Source: an uncultured Clostridia bacterium (GTDB lineage Bacteria; Bacillota; Clostridia; Christensenellales; Borkfalkiaceae). From it: 64,000 nt of DNA. A program made the translations under genes and the position numbers. Positions 9,658-18,971 of this stretch are shown piece after piece. The stretch lies in the NCBI GenBank assembly GCA_947629515.1, contig CANRDY010000004.1:1-64000 (forward strand), in the 5' to 3' direction. How positions within the stretch are numbered: position 1 is the first letter of the stretch; each line of letters starts with the position of its first letter. The notes beneath the pieces were generated by a model, which was not told where the DNA came from, made no database searches, and saw nothing but the letters and a program-made list of their open reading frames with translations.

Positions 9658-10860
9658 ATGCTCAGAAAAAAGGAATGTGTAGCAATGTTGCTTGCCGGCG
9701 GACAGGGTTCAAGACTCTATGCGCTTACAAGCAATATCGCAAAACCCGCAGTTTCGTTCGGCTCGAAGTACAGAATAATCGACTTCCCGCTGTCTAACTG
9801 CATCAACTCGGGGATAGATACCGTCGGCGTACTTACGCAGTATCAACCCCTCGTGCTTAACGAGTACGTAGGCAACGGTCAGCCTTGGGATCTCGACAGA
9901 ACTTTCGGCGGCGTTCATATTCTTTCGCCCTACGAAGCGAAGAAGGACACCAGCTGGTACAAAGGCACCGCGAACGCGATCTATCAGAACATAAGGTTCA
10001 TGAAGATGTACGATCCCGAATACGTGCTCATTCTTTCGGGCGACCACATTTATAAAATGGACTACGACAAGATGCTTGCGGCTCACAAAGAGGCGCATGC
10101 CGATTGCACGATAGCCTGCATGAAAGTGCCCATGAAAGAGGCTTCGAGGTTCGGTATACTCAACACCAATCCCGACGGAACTATATACGAGTTCGAAGAG
10201 AAGCCCAAACAGCCCAAGAGCGATTTGGCTTCGATGGGTATTTACATATTCACGGCTTCCAAGCTCTTCAAGTATCTCGAAGAGGACGACAAGAACCCCG
10301 ATTCCGAAAAGGACTTCGGCAAGAACGTGCTTCCCGCAATGCTCAACGCGGGCGAAAAGATGTATTCTTACCGCTTCGAGGGCTATTGGAAAGACGTCGG
10401 AACGATAAGCTCGCTGTGGGAAGCGAACATGGATCTGTTGGGCGTAGTTCCCAACTTCGAGCTTGCCGACAGAGACAGAGTTATACATTCGAGAAGCCCG
10501 CTCGCGCCTCCCGCGTTCGTAGAGGGAGAAGTTATCAACTCGATAGTAGCGACGGGTTGCGAAGTAGAGGGCAAAGTTGTCAATTCCATAATAGGCACTA
10601 ACTGCGTCATCGAAAAGGGCGCGGAAGTTTGCGACAGCGTTCTCATGGGCAACATAGTCGTAAAGGCGGGCGCAAAGATAAATTACGCCATAGTCGACGA
10701 AGAAGTAACCATTTGCGAAAAGGCGGAGATCGGCGCAACCATCGAAGAAGCTAAAAAAGTCGAAAGCAAAACTTCGGGTATAGCCGTACTCGGCAGGGGA
10801 ATTACCGTCAGCAAAAACGGCAAGGTTCCCGCAGGCGAAATAATCGATAAGAACGTATAA
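9658..10860 (+). CDS. glgC: Glucose-1-phosphate adenylyltransferase
   Basis: [53 protein letters not shown] before ATG at 9658. Confidence 0.96.
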   Translation: MLRKKECVAMLLAGGQGSRLYALTSNIAKPAVSFGSKYRIIDFPLSNCINSGIDTVGVLTQYQPLVLNEYVGNGQPWDLDRTFGGVHILSPYEAKKDTSWYKGTANAIYQNIRFMKMYDPEYVLILSGDHIYKMDYDKMLAAHKEAHADCTIACMKVPMKEASRFGILNTNPDGTIYEFEEKPKQPKSDLASMGIYIFTASKLFKYLEEDDKNPDSEKDFGKNVLPAMLNAGEKMYSYRFEGYWKDVGTISSLWEANMDLLGVVPNFELADRDRVIHSRSPLAPPAFVEGEVINSIVATGCEVEGKVVNSIIGTNCVIEKGAEVCDSVLMGNIVVKAGAKINYAIVDEEVTICEKAEIGATIEEAKKVESKTSGIAVLGRGITVSKNGKVPAGEIIDKNV

Positions 10861-10873
10861 GGGGGAATTAATA

Positions 10874-11980
10874 ATGGCTACAACAGTTGGTGTTATATTT
10901 TCAAGCATAAACGAAGAAAACATACCCGAACTTACCAAAGTTCGCTCCACTGGTTCTGTGCCTTACGGCGGAAGATATCGCCTTGTTGACTTTGCTCTTT
11001 CGAACATGGTCAACTCGGGCATAACCACGGTGGGTATCATAACCAAAAACAATTATCAGTCGCTCATGGATCACCTCGGCTCGGGGAAATTCTGGGACCT
11101 TGCCAGAAAGGAGGGAGGACTTATTTTGCTTCCCCCTTACAGCGACGAAACCGAAACGCTCTATAAAAACCGCCTTGAAGCTCTCAAAGGCGCAACGGCT
11201 TTCCTGCGCAAGGCAAAAGAGGACTTTGTCGTCCTTGCCGACAGCGACGCCGTTTACAAACTCGATTACAGCAAAGTTATCGAAGCGCACATAAAGAACA
11301 ACGCCGATATAACCCTTGTTTATCACGAGCACGAGCTTAAAAAGTCGCGTTATTATATGGCTTTCGAAACGGACGAAAACGATAAAATCACCGATATTCA
11401 GATAAATCCCTCGGCGGGCGGAGTTAAAAAGAACTACATAAACGTTATGGTAGCGCGCACTTCGTTCCTTTTAAGACTCATTCAGGACGCTATCCAGCAC
11501 GGTTATACGAGTTTCGGCAAGGATATCCTCAGCCCCGGCGTAAAGACCTATAACCTCTATGCCTATAAATTCGACGGATATTACGCCGATATAACTTCGC
11601 TTAACGCGTACTTCAACGCCAATATGGACTTGCTCAACAAGGAAGTAAGGCAAGAGATCTTCGGCGACAGAGACGTTTACACAAAGGTAAACGACAGCGC
11701 GCCCGCGAAATTCACCGAAACCGCAAAGGTCAAAAATTCGCTCATCTCCGACGGCTGTATAATCGAGGGTACGGTTGAAAATTGTATTCTCTTCCGCGGC
11801 GTTAAGATAGGTTTGGGCACGGTCGTTAAAAACTGCATACTCATGACGGACAACATAGTAGGCGAAAACTGCAATCTTTCGTATGTGGTAAGCGATAAAA
11901 ATTCTGTAATTCGCGATAACAGAGTGCTCGCGGGATGCGAAATTCAGCCCTATTTCATAAATAAGGGTTCACTCATATAA
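10874..11980 (+). CDS. glgD: GlgD-type glucose-1-phosphate adenylyltransferase paralogue
   Basis: Paralogous to GlgC, adjacent; VPYGGRYRLVDFALSNMVNSGITTVGIITKNNYQSLMDHLGSGKFWDL. Confidence 0.94.
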   Translation: MATTVGVIFSSINEENIPELTKVRSTGSVPYGGRYRLVDFALSNMVNSGITTVGIITKNNYQSLMDHLGSGKFWDLARKEGGLILLPPYSDETETLYKNRLEALKGATAFLRKAKEDFVVLADSDAVYKLDYSKVIEAHIKNNADITLVYHEHELKKSRYYMAFETDENDKITDIQINPSAGGVKKNYINVMVARTSFLLRLIQDAIQHGYTSFGKDILSPGVKTYNLYAYKFDGYYADITSLNAYFNANMDLLNKEVRQEIFGDRDVYTKVNDSAPAKFTETAKVKNSLISDGCIIEGTVENCILFRGVKIGLGTVVKNCILMTDNIVGENCNLSYVVSDKNSVIRDNRVLAGCEIQPYFINKGSLI

Positions 11981-12000
11981 ATCAATTCAGGGGGAAAAAT

Positions 12001-13521
12001 ATGGCTACTGCAAAAACAGTTAAATCGGCTAAATCGCCTAAATCCGCAAGTGCGGACAAGGCGGTAAAAAAGCAGAAAAAAGCGACGGAAGTAAAGGAAG
12101 TTGCCGAAAAGAAGAAGATACTTTTCGTTGCTTCCGAGGCGGCTCCTTTCATTCAGACGGGCGGTCTTGCCGAAGTGACGGGTTCGCTTTCGAAAGCCCT
12201 TGCGGCAAGCGGGAAGTTCGACGTGCGCGTCGTACTGCCGCTTTATTCGGACATCAAAAAGGAGTACAGAGACCAGTTCTCGTATATAGGCAACCTCTAT
12301 GTACACCTTGCTTGGCGTAACCAATACTGCGGGATATTCTCGTACGTTAAAGACGGCGTAACTTTCTACTTCATCGACAACGAATTTTACTTCAAACGTC
12401 CCGGGTGCTACGGCTATTACGACGACGGCGAAAGGTTCGCATTCTTCTCGAGGAGCGTTCTCGAAATAATGCCTTTCTTAAACTTCTTCCCCGACGTTAT
12501 GCACTGCCATGATTGGCAAGCGGCTCTTGCGGCTATTTATCTCAAAACAAATTATTGTTTCAGAGAGGAGTACCAATACATAAGAGCACTTTTTACCATT
12601 CACAACATAGAATATCAGGGACAGTATTCGCTCGATCTGTTAAGCGATCTATTCGACATTTACGGTAGCTATCAGTACCTTGTCGAATACAACAACTCTA
12701 TCAACCTTATGAAGGGCGCAATTGAGTGCTGCGAAAGGTTTTCGACGGTCAGCCCTCGCTATGCCGAGGAGATTAAAGACCCGTATTATGCACACGGGCT
12801 CGATCCCATAATCAGAAACAACGAGTTCAAACTTACGGGTATTCTCAACGGTATTGACGACGTCGGCTATAACTGCGCGCTCGACAGTCACCTTTTTGCC
12901 AACTACACGCCCGACGATTTCACCAACAAAGCAATATGCAAAAAAGAGCTTCAAAAGATGCTTAATTTGCCCGAAAAGCCCGATACGCCCATCATTTCGA
13001 TGGTTTCGCGCCTTGTTTCACACAAGGGTCTCGACCTCGTTACCGCGGTAATAGAGGATCTGTTACGCGACGACGTTCAGGTGGTCATACTCGGCACGGG
13101 CGATTCGCACTTCGAGGGATATTTCCGCGATTTAGCTTACAGGTATCCCGACAAATTGAGCGCGAACATAGTTTTCAACGGAGACCTTTCCCGCAAGATA
13201 TATTCGGGTTCGGACATATTCCTTATGCCTTCGAAGTCGGAACCCTGCGGACTTTCGCAGATGATAGCTTGCCGTTACGGCACCGTTCCCATCGTAAGGG
13301 AGACGGGCGGTCTTTACGACAGTATCAAACCCTTGCAAAACGGCTACACGTTCGCCAATTACAACGCGCACGACATGCTCTACGTCATACGCGAAGCTAT
13401 CTCCGATTATAAAAACAAAGAAGAGTGGAAAAAACTTATGTACAGAGCGGCAACGACCGATTTTAGCTGGAGTCACTCTGCAAAGGACTACGAAGCTCTT
13501 TATTTGGATATGCTTAAATAA
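12001..13521 (+). CDS. glgA: Glycogen synthase with Lys/Ala/Ser-rich N-terminal extension
   Basis: KKILFVASEAAPFIQTGGLAEVTGSL, HCHDWQAAL, PSKSEPCGLSQMIACRYGTVPIVRETGGL. Confidence 0.95.
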   Translation: MATAKTVKSAKSPKSASADKAVKKQKKATEVKEVAEKKKILFVASEAAPFIQTGGLAEVTGSLSKALAASGKFDVRVVLPLYSDIKKEYRDQFSYIGNLYVHLAWRNQYCGIFSYVKDGVTFYFIDNEFYFKRPGCYGYYDDGERFAFFSRSVLEIMPFLNFFPDVMHCHDWQAALAAIYLKTNYCFREEYQYIRALFTIHNIEYQGQYSLDLLSDLFDIYGSYQYLVEYNNSINLMKGAIECCERFSTVSPRYAEEIKDPYYAHGLDPIIRNNEFKLTGILNGIDDVGYNCALDSHLFANYTPDDFTNKAICKKELQKMLNLPEKPDTPIISMVSRLVSHKGLDLVTAVIEDLLRDDVQVVILGTGDSHFEGYFRDLAYRYPDKLSANIVFNGDLSRKIYSGSDIFLMPSKSEPCGLSQMIACRYGTVPIVRETGGLYDSIKPLQNGYTFANYNAHDMLYVIREAISDYKNKEEWKKLMYRAATTDFSWSHSAKDYEALYLDMLK

Positions 13522-13542
13522 TTTACAAATTAGGAGAATTTA

Positions 13543-15984
13543 ATGAGTAACACTGCTATTACCGAAAAGGAAGTCAAGGATCAAATCAAGGGAAAGCTCG
13601 CCCGCTATTTCGGCGTAGCCCCCGCCGAGGCTTCCAAAGACCAGATTTACAAAGCCGTAGTGATGGTGGTAAGGGATATACTCCTCGAAAAGCGTCAGCG
13701 GTTTTCTAAAAAGGTCAAGGCAAAGCGCGCAAAGAGAGTTTATTATCTTTGCATGGAATTCCTTTTGGGGCGTTCACTTAAAAACAGCTTATACAACCTC
13801 AGCGTAACGCCTGTGTTCGAAAAGGCAATTTCGTCTTACGGGCTTAAACTCGACGACTTATATGAACTTGAACCCGACGCCGGCTTGGGTAATGGCGGTT
13901 TAGGCAGACTTGCCGCATGCTTTATGGACGCCCTTGCGACGGGCAATTATCCCGCAATGGGGTATTCTCTCCGCTATGAATACGGGCTTTTCAAGCAGAA
14001 AATAGTCGACGGCTGGCAGATAGAACTGCCCGACGCATGGCTTCCCGGCGGCGAAGCATGGCTTACTCAAAGAACCGATAAAAACTTTATCGTAAAATTC
14101 AACGGACAAATCGAAGAGCGTTGGACGGAGAACGGACTTCAAACCAACTACGTAAACAGCACCGATATTCAGGCTGTTGCCTATGACATGATGATCTCGG
14201 GCAAAGACAGCGACGCAGTGTCGGTTTTAAGACTGTGGAAGGCGAAACCCGTTCAAGACTTCAACATGAAGCTCTTTTCGCAGGGTGAATATTATCAAGC
14301 GATGTCCGACGACAACGAGGCTGATTTACTCACCAAAGTGCTCTATCCCGCCGATAACCACAATGCGGGTAAGTCGCTCAGACTTAAACAGCAGTATTTC
14401 CTGTGCTCGGCGTCAATTCAAAACATAGTGGAGGACCACAAACACCGTTACGGCGATTTGAGGGATCTTCCCAAGCTGGCGGCGATCCACCTCAACGATA
14501 CGCACCCCGCAATGGCTATTCCCGAGCTTATGCGAATTTTAATCGACGAATACTTCTACGATTGGGATCAAGCGTGGGCTATAACAACGGCAACTTGCGC
14601 GTATACCAACCACACGGTTCTTGCGGAAGCCCTTGAAACGTGGAACGAGGATTTAATAAAACGCACCGTTCCCCGTATACATTCGATAATTAAGGAAATC
14701 AACAGACGTCTTTGCGAAGAGCTGTGGGGTAAATTCCCCGGCGAATGGGCAAAGATTTCGAGAATGTCTATTATCGAACACGAACGTGTTAAGATGGCAA
14801 ACCTCAGCGTTTACGGCGGACACAGCGTAAACGGCGTTTCCGCGCTCCACAGCGAGATAATCAAGACCTCGGTTTTCAAAGATTTCTACGATTTTACCCC
14901 CGAAAAGTTCACCAACGTAACGAACGGCATCGCGCACAGACGCTGGCTCAACCAGTCGAACCCCGAGCTTGCCGAGCTTTTGAACGAGTGTATCGGCGAC
15001 GGTTACGTTCTTAACGGTTCGGTTCTTGCCGAATTCAAAAAATTCGAAGACGACGAAAGCGTGTTGAAACGCCTTCAAGAAATCAAACTTATAAAGAAAA
15101 AGCAATTTGCCGAATACGCAAGGAAGAAGCAAAACGCGATAATCGACCCCGAAACCATTTTCGACGTACAGGCGAAGAGGCTTCACGAGTACAAGCGACA
15201 GCTTTTGAACGTGTTGAACATTATCGACACATATCTCGATCTGCTTGACAACCCCAACCTCGACATCGTTCCCAAAACATACATTTTCGGCGCAAAAGCC
15301 GCGCCCGGGTACGACATGGCGAAGAAGATAATCAAGCTCATCAACTACCTTGCCGAAGATATCAAGCAGCACCCGCAGATCAACGAAAAACTCAATATTA
15401 TCTACATGGAGGACTACAACGTCACCATGTCCGAAAAACTTATGCCCGCAAGCGAAGTTTCCGAGCAGATCTCCCTTGCAGGAAAAGAGGCAAGCGGCAC
15501 GGGCAATATGAAGTTTATGATCAACGGCGCACTCACCATAGGCACGCTTGACGGCGCGAACGTCGAAATGGCGGAAGCAGTGGGAGACGAAAATATCTTC
15601 ATATTCGGTTACAAGTCGAACGAAGTCGACGAAATTTGGCGCAACGGTTACAGTTCGAGCAAGTATTATAACGAATCCCCCAGACTGCGCAGAATTATCG
15701 AAGCGCTCATAATCGGCTTCAATAACGAATCGTTTGCCGAAATTGCGAACTATTTGCTCACGGGTTCGCCCGTTGCCGACCCGTACATGTGTATGGCGGA
15801 CTTCGCGGCTTACACCAAAACCCAACACAGAATTTCGGATCTGTATGTATCCGACAAGACCAAATGGAACCAGATGTCGCTCAGAAATATAGCGGCGGCG
15901 GGAATTTTCGCCGCAGACCGCAGTATTGCCGAGTATGCAGAAAATATCTGGAATCTCAAAAAATTGAGTCTTGAAACAAAGTAA
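13543..15984 (+). CDS. glgP: Glycogen/starch/alpha-glucan phosphorylase
   Basis: GNGGLGRLAACFMDALATGNYPAMGYSLRYEYGLFKQ; LAGKEASGTGNMKFMINGALTIGTLDGANVEM (PLP site). Confidence 0.97.
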   Translation: MSNTAITEKEVKDQIKGKLARYFGVAPAEASKDQIYKAVVMVVRDILLEKRQRFSKKVKAKRAKRVYYLCMEFLLGRSLKNSLYNLSVTPVFEKAISSYGLKLDDLYELEPDAGLGNGGLGRLAACFMDALATGNYPAMGYSLRYEYGLFKQKIVDGWQIELPDAWLPGGEAWLTQRTDKNFIVKFNGQIEERWTENGLQTNYVNSTDIQAVAYDMMISGKDSDAVSVLRLWKAKPVQDFNMKLFSQGEYYQAMSDDNEADLLTKVLYPADNHNAGKSLRLKQQYFLCSASIQNIVEDHKHRYGDLRDLPKLAAIHLNDTHPAMAIPELMRILIDEYFYDWDQAWAITTATCAYTNHTVLAEALETWNEDLIKRTVPRIHSIIKEINRRLCEELWGKFPGEWAKISRMSIIEHERVKMANLSVYGGHSVNGVSALHSEIIKTSVFKDFYDFTPEKFTNVTNGIAHRRWLNQSNPELAELLNECIGDGYVLNGSVLAEFKKFEDDESVLKRLQEIKLIKKKQFAEYARKKQNAIIDPETIFDVQAKRLHEYKRQLLNVLNIIDTYLDLLDNPNLDIVPKTYIFGAKAAPGYDMAKKIIKLINYLAEDIKQHPQINEKLNIIYMEDYNVTMSEKLMPASEVSEQISLAGKEASGTGNMKFMINGALTIGTLDGANVEMAEAVGDENIFIFGYKSNEVDEIWRNGYSSSKYYNESPRLRRIIEALIIGFNNESFAEIANYLLTGSPVADPYMCMADFAAYTKTQHRISDLYVSDKTKWNQMSLRNIAAAGIFAADRSIAEYAENIWNLKKLSLETK

Positions 15985-15992
15985 AATTGCAC

Positions 15993-16015
15993 GAGCCGAG
16001 GCTTTGCCTCGGCTC
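15993..16015. other. Perfect stem-loop after glgP (possible terminator without clear T tract)
   Basis: GAGCCGAGGC-TTT-GCCTCGGCTC. Confidence 0.5.
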
Positions 16016-16189
16016 TGTAATAAGTACTATGTCAAACATAGTACTATCAAAATTACCGATATTTCAGCCAAAAACGGCTAAAAAACAGCTAAAAAATCGC
16101 CCGAAATCAATTAAACGCTTTGACAATGCGGGAAGTCGGTTTTAATTCAATATTAAAAATTTCAGCGAAAATATAATAGAATCGACCGC

Positions 16190-16242
16190 ATTTTAACGCA
16201 ATTTTAACGCAATTTTAACGTATTTTAAGCGATTTTCAGCGG
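16190..16242. repeat. Short array of (T/A)TTTTAACGC units with 10-11 bp period
   Basis: TTTT tracts start at 16191, 16202, 16213, 16223, 16233. Confidence 0.8.
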
Positions 16243-16522
16243 AAATTACTTGAATTTATCCGATAAACCGACTTATTTAACAGAAGTTACAAAGCGCAAA
16301 AAATCACACGGCAATACAACGAAAATCTATCATAAACGCGATTACTTAAAAAATATTTGTTAAATCGAATTACGAAAAAGCAAAATAACTGCAAAACAAA
16401 ACGGCGAGATTTTCATAATTTTTTATTAAAATTTTATTAAATCAGCATAAATTTACCAAATTAATAAAATAAAATTTTTTATAAGAAAATGAAATTAAAT
16501 TTTGAAATCCATAATAATTTAA

Positions 16523-16551
16523 TTGACTTCGCCCCCACCATCGTGTAAAAT
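16523..16551 (+). promoter_or_regulatory. Promoter upstream of tyrosine recombinase
   Basis: TTGACT - 17 nt - TAAAAT. Confidence 0.6.
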
Positions 16552-16680
16552 GGTACTAACGTTACGTAAAAGCTGTGTTTTACGAAGCGTTTAATGCACT
16601 CTCATATTCCAAAACAAACCAAAAAAGCAAATAATGGGACTTCTCCCCTTACAAAAGAACAACAGTATCGGAGAACATAA

Positions 16681-17796
16681 ATGGGTACAAATTTCTACGT
16701 TCAGCGGAACAATAAGAATCTTGAAACTATCGAAAGGTTGTTAAATGAAGAACTGCCGTCATTCTGTTCTGATTATTTTATGGCGATCGACAGTCAGACT
16801 TCCCCGCTTACACGCTTGAACTATGCTCATGATTTAAAGATCTTCTTTTACTACCTTCAGGAACGCAAATTCAGAGGTTCTAAAAAAATCAAGGAAATGA
16901 CGCTCGAGGACATGGAATCGGTCACGAGCACCGACGTCGAGTATTTCCTCAGCTTTCTCTCCCACTACAATTACAGCGGCAAATTACACACCTGCAACGA
17001 ACGGGCAAAGGCTCGCAAACTTTCGTCGGTTCGCGCAATGTTCAAATACTTTTTCAATAAAGGTTATATAAGCGTAGACAACTCCTCAAAGGTCGCCACG
17101 CCCAAACTGCACGAAAAGCCGATAATAAGGCTCGACACCAACGAAATGTTCGACATAATAAAGACTGCAGAAAACGGCACGGGGCTTACCCCCCACCAAA
17201 TGGCGTATCACGAAAAGAACAAGGAACGCGATTCCGCCATTTTGATGCTCTTCCTCGGCACGGGTATCCGTATCAGCGAGCTGGTCGGCTTGAACAACGA
17301 GGATTTGAACTTTAAGGACAACTCCTTTGTCGTTACCCGCAAGGGCGGCAACAAGGCTGTGCTGTATTTTGACGATGACGTCGCCGCCTCTTTGCAGCGT
17401 TACATTGAATATAAAGAGAAAAACGCCGAAAAAATTACCGAAACCACTGCTCTTTTTGTCTCGAACAACGTCAACAGAATTTCGGTGCGTGCGGTCGAAA
17501 ACCTTGTGCAGAAGTATGCAAAAATCGTGTCGCCACTCAAAAAAATTTCCCCGCACAAACTGCGTTCGACCTACGGCACACAGCTTTACAGGGAAACGGG
17601 CGATATTTATATAGTTGCGGACGTGCTCGGGCATAAGGACGTCAACACGACCCGCAAACACTATGCGGCTATCTCCGACGACAACCGCCGCGCGGTAGCG
17701 GGTTTGGTTCATTTAAGACCCACCGAAAAAAACAGCGAAGCCGCCGAAGAAACTCCCTCAACCGACCCCGACGAACCCGAAAACGACCATTCTTAG
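16681..17796 (+). CDS. Tyrosine-type site-specific recombinase (XerC/D-like)
   Basis: LFLGTGIRISELVGLNNED (catalytic R), PHKLRSTYGT, LGHKDVNTTRKHYAAI (H...Y). Confidence 0.92.
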   Translation: MGTNFYVQRNNKNLETIERLLNEELPSFCSDYFMAIDSQTSPLTRLNYAHDLKIFFYYLQERKFRGSKKIKEMTLEDMESVTSTDVEYFLSFLSHYNYSGKLHTCNERAKARKLSSVRAMFKYFFNKGYISVDNSSKVATPKLHEKPIIRLDTNEMFDIIKTAENGTGLTPHQMAYHEKNKERDSAILMLFLGTGIRISELVGLNNEDLNFKDNSFVVTRKGGNKAVLYFDDDVAASLQRYIEYKEKNAEKITETTALFVSNNVNRISVRAVENLVQKYAKIVSPLKKISPHKLRSTYGTQLYRETGDIYIVADVLGHKDVNTTRKHYAAISDDNRRAVAGLVHLRPTEKNSEAAEETPSTDPDEPENDHS

Positions 17797-17882
17797 TTCA
17801 CGCTTAATTTAATATTTCATTTGGTGAACGGTGTTTTTTTGCGATCCTTCCCCCCCCACAGCCATTGTTATTAATGATACGT

Positions 17883-17919
17883 GCGCGCCCGACCTTTTAA
17901 GCTAAAAGGTCGGGCGCGC
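17883..17919. terminator. Long perfect hairpin between recombinase and the convergent small ORF; putative terminator
   Basis: 17-bp perfect stem GCGCGCCCGACCTTTTA-AGC-TAAAAGGTCGGGCGCGC. Confidence 0.65.
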
Positions 17920-18034
17920 TTTCCAAAATCACAACTTATTATTTCATATTATATATAACACCCTATGTAACGGCTTGCAAAGCGTATTGTCCAAAAGCTA
18001 CCGAATTGTGAGGGTTTTGCCTTATTAGATCCGC

Positions 18035-18214
18035 TTATTCTTTTTTGCCGTCGTCGAGGATTATGCCGTCGATTTTGATAACGGCGTCGTCTTTGATATC
18101 GAGGCACTTGCCGCAGTTGTCGCAAATTTTGTCGGGGTCGAGGTCGCACACTTCACATTCCATACAGCCTATGCACTCCCTATCGTACAAAACACATTCC
18201 TTGGTGAACTTCAT
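18035..18214 (-). CDS. Small Cys-rich protein (59 aa, 8 Cys; candidate metal/Fe-S binding), not in ORF track
   Basis: Reverse strand reads TAAGGAGACGGAAATT-ATG; MKFTKECVLYDRECIGCMECEVCDLDPDKICDNCGKCLDIKDDAVIKIDGIILDDGKKE*; good SD. Confidence 0.85.
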   Translation of the reverse strand: MKFTKECVLYDRECIGCMECEVCDLDPDKICDNCGKCLDIKDDAVIKIDGIILDDGKKE

Positions 18215-18277
18215 AATTTCCGTCTCCTTAGGCTATTATACTTCAAATAAAATCATAAATCAATCAAAAATACAAAA

Positions 18278-18313
18278 CAAACGTTTGATTTTTTAATTTT
18301 AATATGTTATAAT
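18278..18313 (+). promoter_or_regulatory. lexA promoter overlapped by a palindrome (candidate LexA operator)
   Basis: CAAACGTTTG palindrome 18278-18287 overlapping -35 TTGATT (18285-18290), 17 nt, TATAAT (18308-18313). Confidence 0.6.
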
Positions 18314-18330
18314 GCTATATGAGGTGAAAA

Positions 18331-18918
18331 ATGAAGAGAATTAACCGCGACGACGAAGTGTATGAATTCATACAGAATTTCATCAGCGAGAACGGCTACG
18401 CGCCTACCGTGCGCGATATTTGTAAGGGCTGCAATATCCGCTCCACCGCTACCCCCTACCAGATAATCAACCGCCTTTCGGAGCGCGGTCTTTTGGTTAA
18501 AACGGGCAACCGCAACCGCGCCATTTCGCTTGCCAACAAGGGTTCGACAGTCAATGTTCCCTTAATTGGTACTGTTGCCGCGGGCGAACCGATTTTTGCG
18601 AGCGAGAACTACGAAGATTTCTTCACTCTACCCGGCAACTTTTTCGGCGGCGAAGATCTGTTTATGCTCAACGTTCACGGCGATTCCATGATAAATATCG
18701 GAATGTTCGACGGCGATAAAATTGTGGTGAGAAAGCAAGACACAGCCGAAAACGGCGAAATTGTGGTCGCCTTGGTCGACGACTCCGCCACCGTCAAGCG
18801 TTTTTACAGGCGCAACGGCAAATTCATTCTCCACCCCGAAAACGACGACATGGACGACTTTGTGTTCGACGACGTCACTATCCTCGGCAAGGTCGTCGGT
18901 CTTATGCGGAACATTTAA
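18331..18918 (+). CDS. lexA: LexA repressor
   Basis: Winged-helix N-term YEFIQNFISENGYAPTVRDICKG; GTVAAGEPIFA cleavage site; GDSMINIGMFDGD catalytic Ser; VALVDDSATVKRFYR. Confidence 0.95.
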   Translation: MKRINRDDEVYEFIQNFISENGYAPTVRDICKGCNIRSTATPYQIINRLSERGLLVKTGNRNRAISLANKGSTVNVPLIGTVAAGEPIFASENYEDFFTLPGNFFGGEDLFMLNVHGDSMINIGMFDGDKIVVRKQDTAENGEIVVALVDDSATVKRFYRRNGKFILHPENDDMDDFVFDDVTILGKVVGLMRNI

Positions 18919-18924
18919 CTCAAA

Positions 18925-18971
18925 TAAAAAGGCGGTCGGGCTTTTAATTCAGCCCAAACCGCTTTTTTTAT
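18925..18971. terminator. Bidirectional terminator between lexA and CDF transporter
   Basis: AAAAAGGCGGTCGGGC...GCCCAAACCGCTTTTTTT. Confidence 0.75.

Noticed and set aside
9709-10950. 413-aa antisense ORF opposite glgC/glgD
   Set aside because: Mirror ORF produced by codon bias on the reverse of strongly supported genes; no family signature or SD
14653-15828. 391-aa antisense ORF opposite glgP
   Set aside because: Same reason; glgP is unequivocal on the + strand
7787-15984. glgB-C-D-A-P cluster as novel
   Set aside because: Known glycogen operon organisation in Firmicutes
16681-17796. Tyrosine recombinase as marker of an integrated mobile element
   Set aside because: No att repeats, transposases, phage or conjugation genes around it; neighbours are glycogen operon and lexA, so a chromosomal Xer-like role is more likely
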